Origin: Fistulifera solaris
Taxonomy: Eukaryota; Bacillariophyta; Bacillariophyceae; Naviculales; Stauroneidaceae
Length of the DNA stretch: 64,000 nucleotides
Reading direction: 5' to 3'
Assembly (NCBI GenBank): GCA_030295235.1
Contig: AP026124.1
Coordinates: forward strand, 1,736,001 to 1,800,000
Made by a program: the position numbers and the translations under genes. Below, piece after piece: positions 9,011-17,633 of the stretch. How positions within the stretch are numbered: position 1 is the stretch's first letter; each line of letters starts with the position of its first letter. The notes beneath the pieces are model-generated. The model was not told the origin of the DNA, ran no database searches, and saw nothing but the letters and a program-made list of their open reading frames with translations.

Positions 9011-9724
9011 TTACACACTTTCATCAATATCCGTGGTTTGCTTCGGATCTTCAAACTTTCCACTGCGATCGTGACCTTGTTCGCTTGTGTCCGTGATTTT
9101 AATTGGGCACGGTTCCCTCGAGGCCGCCAATGTGACACTAATTCCTTCATCTGTTACTCTGCCAATGTGGTGAGCATTGATACTGGCAAGGCCCTTCATA
9201 GCTGACTGCATCGCAGCAGAAGCAGCCTCCTGAAAGCTTGCCATGGCCTTCATTGTTGCTCCAATTCTCATAGACGGTGATTTACCAGGCGACTCAGGCA
9301 CCTGGTGTGAGCTATGGCCTTTATCTCTTCCGTTTTCCGATGCCTCTAGTCTGGCGAACTCGTGAGCAGTTACGATTCTCTGAGCCTCGCTTATACGAGT
9401 GAGCAAATCGCTGTTTTGTTGTCTGAGTAGTGCATTGGCTCGGGTGAAGAAGATGACACTGCGCTGCAGTTCGTCAACCATCAACTTTTTCCGACGTCGA
9501 GATTCACGCGCTGCTTTCCTGTTTTGTTCAAGTCGATTCTTACGAGACAATTCTTTCCGTTCTAATTCGTGATCACCAAATCCATTTGCAGCTAATATCG
9601 CATTATGGTAAAGCGAGATTGATGGCGACCGGTTTTTGGGGGGCATTTGAAAAACCATTTCGAATGAACTAGTTTCGGCTTTGTTCGCGATCGAAGAAGA
9701 TCCATCACACGCTTCTGTGCTCAT
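9011..9724 (-). CDS. bZIP transcription factor, tandem copy 2 (intronless)
   Basis: Single exon, 237 residues. The basic region LEQNRKAARESRRRKK is followed by a zipper, DELQRSVIFFTRANALLRQQN. The position that carries the intron in the neighbouring bZIP (between QRS and VIFF) is continuous here. The C-terminal third contains GATMKAMASFQEAASAAM, the same Met/Ala-rich block as in copy 1, so this block is a paralogue-specific domain rather than general bZIP sequence. Head-to-tail arrangement and 709-bp spacing indicate local duplication. CRE-like sites lie 160-270 bp upstream of the start. Function as a DNA-binding regulator is secure from the basic region; targets are not known. Confidence 0.88.
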   Translation of the reverse strand: MSTEACDGSSSIANKAETSSFEMVFQMPPKNRSPSISLYHNAILAANGFGDHELERKELSRKNRLEQNRKAARESRRRKKLMVDELQRSVIFFTRANALLRQQNSDLLTRISEAQRIVTAHEFARLEASENGRDKGHSSHQVPESPGKSPSMRIGATMKAMASFQEAASAAMQSAMKGLASINAHHIGRVTDEGISVTLAASREPCPIKITDTSEQGHDRSGKFEDPKQTTDIDESV

Positions 9725-9885
9725 TGTGTAGTGAGGAGTTATTTTTGATTGCTTGTACCATGGGAATCCATCCTCAAACCTCAGAATTGTTTACATGTCA
9801 TGCCGATGCATTCCATCGTGGTTTGAAGTATTTGTGAACGCGATCAAAATCTTTGGAAGGGAGCTGCGATCTATGATGTAGTCTT

Positions 9886-9996
9886 ACGTCACAGCTTGGT
9901 GGTTTGACCAAGGCGCGAACGCTTCGGTTTCAGAACTATCTTTTACAATGTAGCCCGTGACGTTGCTCCTCTGGTGCCACGTCATAGTGATGACGT
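9886..9996. promoter_or_regulatory. CRE-like cluster upstream of bZIP copy 2
   Basis: Four sites within 111 bp: TTACGTCA ending at 9891, TGACGT at 9958-9963, ACGTCA at 9979-9984 and TGACGTAA at 9991-9998. They lie upstream of the minus-strand start at 9724. This density suggests control by a bZIP factor, possibly by the pair itself. Confidence 0.55.
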
Positions 9997-9998
9997 AA

Positions 9999-10374
9999 CT
10001 ACGTCTTGTCCCACTCTCTTTTCTAAGTTTCACTCGGGATTAGTCAAGTCCCTAGTATGCATTCGTCGTCATGAGGAGGGAGGAGTCGGTCATTTCGCCG
10101 CCATTCGACTTTTGTGAAAACATCACAACTACTGGTACCCCCGAAGTCTGTAAGATGAGCAACGGAGACGGATATTAATTCCTCGATTCCGCGTCGGATC
10201 TCGTTTCTGCCGCCCTTTCCCCTCACTTAAGGAGACCTAGGGCTAACAACAGTTGTCATTGTAAGTATATAGGTAATCCTCAGAAGGGACCGTTTTTATT
10301 GACCAAGGAAACTCTAGAGCATCAAGAAACAGGGAAATCGGACAAAGGAAAAATTCCCTTCGTAGTGTGACATC
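9999..10374. other. Divergent promoter region, remainder
   Basis: This stretch lies upstream of the LRR-type gene. It contains ACTGGTACCC at 10131-10140. I see no gene. Confidence 0.4.
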
Positions 10375-11643
10375 ATGGCCGACGAATCGCCAAATGAGGG
10401 AATTTCATATTCTGATTACAGTGATGACGACGCGTCTTTTGACTCTGAAGTTAGTTCGGACGACAGTTTTAGTGAGAATGCGGGCGAAGGCACGGCAGGC
10501 TCTGATTTACTGCGGGCGTTTCTATCACAAATACCTCCCGACCATGCCGAGCATGTTCCTGTCGAAGCTCGGACCCCAAAGGAGCTTTGGAATGACTTTA
10601 TTGAGGAAGTCAGCACCTCTCAAACGAAAGTACTCAAAATCACAGATAGCTGCGCTGAAAAATACGCTTTAGAAGCGCCTGGGCAAAGCGAGATGATGAA
10701 CCGTCAACTTTCAGCTGCCATAGCCTCTGCGAGAGGAATCACTCACGTCATTCTCGGCAATTCGGTTCTAAAGCTTTTCAAGGAAACTGGTCAGCAAAAA
10801 AATCTTCTGTCCTCCATTGTCAGACACCATCAGGGATCGTTGACTTACATTAAATTGGGATCGGATAACATAACAGACTCTTCTCTGTTTGGTCTCGTCG
10901 CTTCAGCCATTCTGGATCCGCTGAACGAGTACCGAGATAGTCTGAGATTAAATGAAATTGAAATCAGAGGTGTGGAGATCTTGAGTCAAGAGGATGTCAA
11001 GTTCATCTCCGAGATTCTTTTGGGAGGAAAAGATTCTATTCGTCAACTCAACTTACTGGGTATTGATACGGATAAAGCAGGTCAAGTCTCGTTTGATCTT
11101 CTAATGGATGCTGCCCGCCAATCCATTTGCTTAGATGAACTTCGCATCGAGAGGATTGGATGCTTTACTCGAGACAACCTTGTCAGTGCAGAGGGCTTGA
11201 ATAATTTGCTATTCGAAAAAAAGAAATGGTGGAGACTAGCGCTTTGTGGCTTGGGACTAACGGACTCTCATTGTCGCATTATGGCAAACCTTTTCTCAAG
11301 AGACAGCACATGCAAAGTAGGAGATCTTTTGTCCTTGAAAAATAATCCTTCAGTAAGCGAGGCAGGATATGCTGACATTTTCAGACTTTTCTTCAACAAG
11401 CAGCGGATGGGTCTGATAAAAGTTGACAATATGGAGTGGGAAAGGAAGTTTGATCTGGTTCGGTCCATGAATAATCTTCACGGACGGCTTCAGTTTGTCG
11501 AGGACGGGGCCCTCAAGAATCGTGTAAAATGGGTTGAGTGGCTGGCAAAGCTGGGCAACCTCGGCTGGGAAGATGATAAGCACAAAATTAACTATCTGTG
11601 GTTTACGATCCTAGAGAAGCCGGAATTTGTCAGGGGCACATAA
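10375..11643 (+). CDS. Leucine-rich-repeat (RNI-like) protein, acidic N-terminus
   Basis: Single exon, 422 residues. Residues 1-45 are Ser/Asp/Glu rich (YSDYSDDDASFDSEV). From about residue 115 to 340 the sequence shows irregular ribonuclease-inhibitor-like leucine-rich repeats: ITHVILGNSVLKLF, LTYIKLGSDNITDSSL, IRQLNLLGIDTDKAG, LDELRIERIGCF and WWRLALCGLGLTDSHCRIM. No enzyme motif, signal peptide or membrane segment is visible. The C-terminus is Trp-rich (RVKWVEWLAKLGNLGW). Such proteins are abundant in diatoms and usually unassigned. Its 3' end is 10 bp from that of the convergent histone-fold gene. Confidence 0.65.
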   Translation: MADESPNEGISYSDYSDDDASFDSEVSSDDSFSENAGEGTAGSDLLRAFLSQIPPDHAEHVPVEARTPKELWNDFIEEVSTSQTKVLKITDSCAEKYALEAPGQSEMMNRQLSAAIASARGITHVILGNSVLKLFKETGQQKNLLSSIVRHHQGSLTYIKLGSDNITDSSLFGLVASAILDPLNEYRDSLRLNEIEIRGVEILSQEDVKFISEILLGGKDSIRQLNLLGIDTDKAGQVSFDLLMDAARQSICLDELRIERIGCFTRDNLVSAEGLNNLLFEKKKWWRLALCGLGLTDSHCRIMANLFSRDSTCKVGDLLSLKNNPSVSEAGYADIFRLFFNKQRMGLIKVDNMEWERKFDLVRSMNNLHGRLQFVEDGALKNRVKWVEWLAKLGNLGWEDDKHKINYLWFTILEKPEFVRGT

Positions 11644-11653
11644 GATTATATTT

Positions 11654-12282
11654 TTAAGGGAATAGTGTTTCCAAGAACGTCATCGACGCATTCTTTGTTC
11701 TAGCTTCAGCTATGTCCTCGTACCGGATCGTATTTCGACCACGGAGCTTTGCGCTGTGAAAACTTTCCTTTGCTAATCGTTTCAAGAATAGCTCTGCCGC
11801 AATGGTTGTCATTATTGCCGCTTCATTTTGTACGATAGGCGTATCGGGGTCAAGTTTCATCGCCTTTTGACAGTTCGAAAAGGGATCGTTAGTCCTGCAA
11901 CAGAAGGTGTTCGTCCCCTCCGACCTGATTTGCTAGCTGAAACGGTCGATGATTTCTTGTGCTTCTTATGGCTGTCGCCACCTTCCGATGTCGCTGGAGT
12001 TCCGGTCGAGGCTCCGTCTCCCTCAGATGATTCAACGGTGTCCATTTCATCTCCATCTTCAGCTTCCGCCATAACGCTGTTGACGTCGTCGTTGTCTTCA
12101 TCGTCATGAGTTTCGGAATCTTCAACATTGGCACTTTCTTTCGTATCTTCATCTTGCAGGGTTTGATCTCCGTTATCGTCGACCTCTTCGTTGTTATCTT
12201 CGTCCTCGCTGTAAGCTTCTACGTTGCGGTCGTGACGGTCAACACCGCTTTCGGGCTCATCATCGTCAAGATTATTCGTCAT
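11654..12282 (-). CDS. Histone-fold (CHRAC/Dpb3-NC2-type) protein
   Basis: The N-terminal 105 residues are extremely acidic (Asp/Glu runs), followed by a basic KKHKKSS stretch and the histone fold. The fold begins LTIPFRTVK and continues MKLDPDTPIVQNEAAIMT, AAELFLKRLAKES and NTIRYEDIAEA, matching the NF-YC/CHRAC15/Dpb3 group used in chromatin remodelling and DNA polymerase epsilon. The frame breaks at 11865-11868, an AAAA run on the coding strand. One added A joins FRTVKK to AMKLDPD and makes the fold contiguous; otherwise the first reading stops at VKRR. I treat it as one gene with a likely base-call error. Which histone-fold partner it pairs with cannot be decided. Confidence 0.72.
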
Positions 12283-12976
12283 GTTAAGTCTTCGAGGGGA
12301 TACTATTAGCCGCTTGCTGAGTTAAAGCTAGATGACGGAGAAGAATGCATCAAAATCAATCGCATTCTTACTTGATGTATCGGTAACTTGTACTTACCTT
12401 ACCAGTAGTATGCGGTCGACGTTTTTGATGCTGTGGTGAATGATTGTACAGGGAGAGACTCCGTACTACGAATGCTACAGGCTACTTTGTACAGTAGAAA
12501 GAACAATCAGTCCCGTGCTAGTCCCCTGTCACGAGCGATTGGAAGGTTTAGCTTTCAGCTCACGAAAACGTCAATTTTGTGTCCTTACTTTGTTGCGTCT
12601 TAAGCATCGTTTCATCTATGAACTATCCAAGGTGATAGGTGATAGCGATAGCCCGTTTGCTAGATACTGTGCAGTTGTTTGAGCATTGTACATCAACATC
12701 GTCATCGCCAATACTATGATCTTCCCTTTTCATAAATAATGCTGGTATCAAGCATGCTTGTAATAAGAGAATAGGGCGTATCATGAAACATGCGCATTTC
12801 TTGAGATCATTACAATGTAAAAATTGGAGTAATCTATATCGAGACGATTCTATTCTTAATTATAGCGTTAACCTACGAAATGAGCTAATAATCGCGCCTC
12901 TATAACACATACTCCTGCAAATCAATAGTTCCGAGGAACAAACTCTAAGATTAAGCTTATGATAAAAGACGAAAGC
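12283..12976. other. Intergenic region
   Basis: 694 bp between the histone-fold gene and the E2 gene. A TACCAGTAGTA motif lies near 12400-12410. An 80-codon frame at 12440-12682 lacks any recognisable feature. The segment from ~12750 to 12960 is AT-rich and probably includes the E2 3' flank. Confidence 0.45.
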
Positions 12977-13729
12977 CTAAGTCGAAACTAAGCCAGAACA
13001 ATACTGCGGCCCTTGACAGTTAGCATTCTTCTTGGCTTTTTCGAACGACTTGTCGCACTTTCTTTTGAAAGCCGCCCGATCATTGCGCCACATGACCGCA
13101 GCATCCAAATTAGCCGGACTCTCGTCATTGGGGTCGGATAGCATGGAAATCACCGAAACGAGAATCTGCTCAACGCCCAGAATCGGTCGCCAGCGCTCTT
13201 CCGCAGATTCTTGCTGATTGAACTCATCCTCACCGGGGGGATGCAAAATAGAGATGCAAACCTTTCCGTCCGTATATACATTGGGATGCCACATTTCCGA
13301 CGTGAAAGTCATGGTTGGGGGCATGTTGGGAAAGTCCGGGGGAAACACGAGCTTTGCTTTGAAAAATCCTCCTTCATACAACGTCCCATCCGGTCCCATG
13401 ATAAGAATTTCCCATTCGTACACGTTGCTATCATCTACGAGGCCGACAGACACCAAATCGATCGGGTTTTTTGCCAGGTCTTTGTGTACGCAGAAGGCGA
13501 GGTGAGTCTGATGTCTAAAGCTGAGCGAGCAACACTCTCATCAACACATCCATCCGTGGCGGCGATTGATGATATCAACTAATAATTTTATAAGAATCAA
13601 ATGATACTGACGGTATAATGCTCGAGAAAAACAATAGCCGCGACAAAAACATCATTCACGATAATTGAAAATGACGCTCTACCTACCTGTGAGTTGCCGC
13701 CGCAACAGTTCCGTCCCATAATCCGACAT
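12977..13729 (-). CDS. UBE2G: Ubiquitin-conjugating enzyme E2, UBE2G/UBC7 type
   Basis: Exon 1 is 13687-13729 (MSDYGTELLRRQLT) and exon 2 is 12977-13479, joined across a 207-bp intron, giving 182 residues. The UBC fold is complete: YEWEILIMGPDGTLYEGG, FPNMPPTMTFTSEMWHPN, then the active-site Cys in GKVCISILHPP. The acidic insertion after the active site (GEDEFNQQESAEERW) is diagnostic of the UBE2G/UBC7/CDC34 class. UBC7/UBE2G enzymes build Lys48 chains in ER-associated degradation. The start was chosen because exon 1 supplies the missing first helix; the acceptor before ACCTGGC restores TDLAKNPID. No frame problem is seen. Confidence 0.9.
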
Positions 13730-14570
13730 AATGCCTCGATGATCGATGAGCTCACTGAAAAATTAAACAGGCAAGCACCGATTTATCGACTCGCCAAGTA
13801 TTGATGTCTTTATTGTCGTAGACCTTCGACTTTTGCCGCGTTTGTTGTGGTTGTTTAAAGTGACTGCTTCTACGTCGTATCGAAGGCCGCCTTGTCTTGC
13901 CCCTTGCCTGGCATTTTTTCTAGCTCCTTCCACCTTTAAAATAAAACCGCTGTGTCGATTATTCGTTTTTCATATAGAAGATCATCCGTAATAGTGTGGA
14001 GTTGGGGAAAGTAAAGATTACATTGCAAGTTACAGTGGTGCTTAAATGACTCGTGACTCATTGTATTGGCAATACAGTTCTGTACATTAATTGGTCACGT
14101 CTGATAGACAGTCTTGACAAAAGTGTACCAGTGACCACGACCACGGATTTTGAAAGCATGAGCGGACGAAAAACAAACGTGAGGAGGCCAGCAAACCAAA
14201 ACGTTAATTTCAACAAACAGCACACCCTGTCGAAACGAATCTTTACCATTTGAATATTACTAATTCGCTGTTAGCATAATCACAAGCTTTTGTGTCAGTC
14301 TTTTGAATACAGTTTTCAAGAAATCTCTGCAATCATTACGGTCCCCGTGATAACTACCCATCTTGACACTTCAGCAGCTCCCTGTCGCTGCTCGCAATTA
14401 GCCGAATCATCATCTATATCGATACCGCTTCTCAGCACTTGTTATCCGGCGCAAGAGTGTCGGATTACAACATCTTCAAAACGATTTCTTTCACGAATAC
14501 TCGAGAGATTTGGCTACTTGCCAAAGGTTTATATTTTATACGATAAGCGGTGACAAAACATACTTGAAAA
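13730..14570. other. Divergent promoter region of UBE2G and eIF5
   Basis: 841 bp between divergent start codons. ATGACTCGTGACTCAT at 14046-14061 contains two AP-1-like half sites. A 66-codon frame (14053-14253) is unremarkable. No gene is supported. Confidence 0.45.
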
Positions 14571-15846
14571 ATGGTAGTCCGCGGAGGTACCATCATTAAT
14601 ATTGCTGGAACTACACCAGTGGATGATCCTGCGTACCGTTACAAGATGCCGGCCGTTTTCGGAAAGATTGAAGGTTCCGGAAATGGTATCAAAACGGTGC
14701 TTGTAAACGTGCTGGATGTTGCGAATTCACTTCATCGCGAGCCGGGCGAGGTAAGCAAGTTCTTCGGTACGGAAATGGGCGCCCAGTCTCGCTACAATGC
14801 GGATACGGATCGTGCCATTGTCAACGGAGCACATACGGATGCTACTCTTCAAGATCTCATGCATCGGTACATTGAGAAATTTGTTCTGTGCCCCACTTGC
14901 CGGTTGCCCGAAACCAAGTACAAGATCAAGAGCGACACCATCTACCACTCCTGCGCGGCGTGCGGTGCGAAGGATATGGTCGACATGAGTCACAAGCTGT
15001 GCAACTACATATTGGCGGAAAACAAAAAGGCCAAGAAGGATAAAGGCAAGGACAAAAAGTCGAAGAAGGAGAAAGATGACGATTCGGATGGCAAGAAGAA
15101 GAAAGACAAGAAAGCCAAAAAGGATAAGAAGGAGAAGAAAAAGGACAAGAAAGACAAAGGTAAGGTTCATTTTTGCATGTTACCAGTTGTTGGGTCTTGT
15201 TCTACGGACTAAGCGATACCTTACCTGATATTTAGAAAACGGAGACAAGAACTATATCAAGGATGCTCTTTCTGGCAAGAAAGATGATGAATTTGATGAA
15301 GATGACGATGAAGATGATAGCTCTGACGCCACCGAAGTTGTCGACGATGAGAGTGCTTTCCAGCTTGCTGTTGACGCCACGAAGACGTTCATTAAGGAGA
15401 ACGCTAATGCCACAGACGACCAGCTCATCGAGTATGTCACTAATCAGCAGATGGCTTCGGCTCTCAAGTCTCATGACAAGATTCGAATCCTCATTCTGGC
15501 TGCTTTTACACCCGACTTTTACAAGAACAAGGAGGTTGAAAAGTATGCTTCTGTCATCGCGCGCATCGCCAACTCGAATCGAATCATGGAACGTCATATC
15601 ATTTCCGCGTTGGAAGCATTTTGCGTCGAGAAAACGAAGAACTTTCCTGTTTTACTTAAGCAGCTGTATGACGAAGATGCTTTGGACGAAGAGACGATTT
15701 TGGAGTGGGCCGATCAGGGCCGCAGTGAGTTCACTCTACCGTCAGTCGACGAAGACTCGCGTGCGATCCTTCGCGGCGAAGCTGAACCCGTTGTCGTTTG
15801 GCTCCAGGAAGCTGAGAGTGAAGATGAAAGCTCTGATGAGGAATAG
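14571..15846 (+). CDS. EIF5: Translation initiation factor eIF5
   Basis: Exons 14571-15159 and 15236-15846, with a 76-bp intron, give 399 residues. The N-terminal domain (DPAYRYKMPAVFGKIEGSGN; KTVLVNVLDVANSLHREP) is the eIF2 GTPase-activating region, followed by a zinc ribbon (FVLCPTCRLPE, then HSCAACGAKD). The linker at residues ~145-200 is almost pure Lys/Asp/Glu. The C-terminal W2 HEAT domain (residues ~230-399) ends in the acidic/aromatic EPVVVWLQEAESEDESSDEE-type tail that binds eIF2-beta and eIF3. eIF5 stimulates GTP hydrolysis by eIF2 on start-codon recognition. The phase-1 intron sits at the end of the Lys-rich linker. Confidence 0.95.
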
Positions 15847-16341
15847 CTTGCTTATTTTTACATGGGGACCAGACCGATGAGCGTATTTTGAGAAACAAGG
15901 GATCGTCTGGCTATTGCCCCTATTTACAGTATTGGTTATAATGCAAAGAAAGTTTATGTGAAACGATGCTTTTTTACGTTAGTAGTGCAGTTTACCAGCG
16001 GCGTCCACAGTTCTACGATGTCTAAAGAAGTCTTTGGATGCAAATTTTGTGTGATGGGAGGAGCAAAACGTGTCGAGGGTCAAAATAGTGCACGCAATGG
16101 TAACGAAGCCTTAAACAGAAATTCGAATAGCTTCGACGTATTTCCTAAGATATTTCACCAATATGACCCACGGCGGATGGTACCGATTAAAAGCTTGAAA
16201 GAATGTTCAAGATAAATCATTTTACTGTTAAGAGCATATAGTATCGTCTGGTTTACTGATGTCCACCAGGTCAAGTCGGAAGATAACCGACGCGGCAATC
16301 TATGTGTATGAGGAATTCGTAAATCAGTGCGCTCGTTGTCC
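15847..16341. other. Convergent intergenic region
   Basis: 495 bp between the 3' ends of eIF5 and the coiled-coil gene. A weak 66-codon plus-strand frame (16018-16215) has no features. Otherwise I see nothing here. Confidence 0.45.
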
Positions 16342-17138
16342 TTAGAAAACATCCGGTGGAAGATTGTTTAGGAAATCGTTTCCGTTATTTGAGTGATGCT
16401 GTGCTTGCAGATGATAGCGGAGTGATAAAACCAGATGTTCCAACTTCCTCATTTTTTCTTCCGCATCATCGCGATATTTATGTGCAGCTTTGAGCTCACT
16501 TTCAGCATGGTTCTGTCGCTCCTGTTGAATATTTACCGCCTTTCTCAAGATTTGGTTTTCTTTGGTCACTCTGTCGTGCTCACTTTGTAAAGACTGAAGA
16601 GACGATTCCAAAACTGATTTATCTTTCTTCAACGATTCGATGATACTTGCCTGTTCATCGACGACGCGCGAAAGCTCTTTTGGCTGTTGCAGGTTGTATT
16701 TTCAGGTCTGGACCGCCGTAAACCTAAGAACGTGTTCGCAAAAGTTAGTTATCAGCAATAAATGTTTTTAAGACTCAACTGAAAGATGCAAATCAACAAG
16801 AAGAACAGAACTTATTCCGGGTAGGTCCGCTGAACGGAGGATGACCAGACTACGCCGTGGAAATCAGTACTGCGTCTACTACGGTTGCAACAAAATCGTT
16901 TCTTACCTGGCGAAGCAGTGAATATGCTCTTGTTGCTGTGAAACGAAGGCCCGAAATGTGATACTCTAGGAGAGATATTGTCTGTTACTACCTCATGAAA
17001 ACGACGGCGCTTGAAACGCGGCTCATCGCCAATCTCCATCTCATGACTGCCCGATTCGATCAGTTGCGGGGAACACGAAAGGGGACGCTTTGTGCCGCCT
17101 GTTGGGTCAGCGAATGCTAAAGGCGAGGCTACTTCCAT
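16342..17138 (-). CDS. Short nuclear-type coiled-coil protein, unrecognised
   Basis: I model exon 1 as 16907-17138 and exon 2 as 16342-16676. The acceptor ending CCAAAAG joins FTASP to ELSRVVDEQASII in frame; the GTAAGA donor follows ...TASP. Exon 1 encodes a Ser/Pro-rich segment with a basic patch, RFKRRRF, that could be a nuclear localisation signal. Exon 2 is a continuous coiled coil of about 90 residues (heptads through LESSLQSLQSEHDRVTKENQ and AEEKMRKLEHLVLSLRYHL). The C-terminus is LNNLPPDVF. I do not recognise the family. An additional small exon between 16677 and 16906 cannot be excluded, so the middle of the model is the weakest part. Confidence 0.55.
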
Positions 17139-17633
17139 CTTTGCTGAAAAAGCGTATCAAACTTGGTCGATTATATCTTCTGCCTGATTGCTTTTATTGC
17201 ATCTCCTTTTGTGAAACGAAAGCGTGGGGAACGATTTGCTGCACTGTTCTTTCGATGGGTCTGTCGCGTTCGTCGCATTCATGTTCGTCGTTGAAAGGGA
17301 GGAACTGTACACTGTAATGGAGACTGATTAAACGTGACTCGAAAGATGGACCGCAATTACAGGGTGAATTACGCCGATGGAGCATCTTGACACTCTTATC
17401 TATAGTTCAATTTTTTAACCTGAACTCACACTCATCCTGATACCGGGTCCGGCACTATGGCGGTCTTATTTATTCGTACGTCGTGTTGCTCAACTCTCAC
17501 CTCTGAGGCTAAGGCGACATCGGACAAAAGGCGTTCATAGTAAATTGAAGCGGCGCTCTAACACAGCTGAATAGTCTCTCATTGACTAAAATGTTTATAG
17601 AGTTTATGAAAAGTTTTTAATTTTTGGTTACGT
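17139..17633. other. Intergenic region between coiled-coil gene and VPS13 3' end
   Basis: 495 bp holding the promoter side of the coiled-coil gene and the 3' flank of VPS13. No gene or repeat is supported. Confidence 0.45.

Noticed and set aside
12440-12682. 80-codon plus-strand frame between the histone-fold and E2 genes.
   Set aside because: Starts with ATG but has no conserved feature; it is within chance expectation for a 694-bp gap.
14727-15170. 147-codon hydrophobic reading frame on the minus strand.
   Set aside because: It is the antisense of the Lys-rich linker of eIF5 and arises from AAG/AAA repeats.
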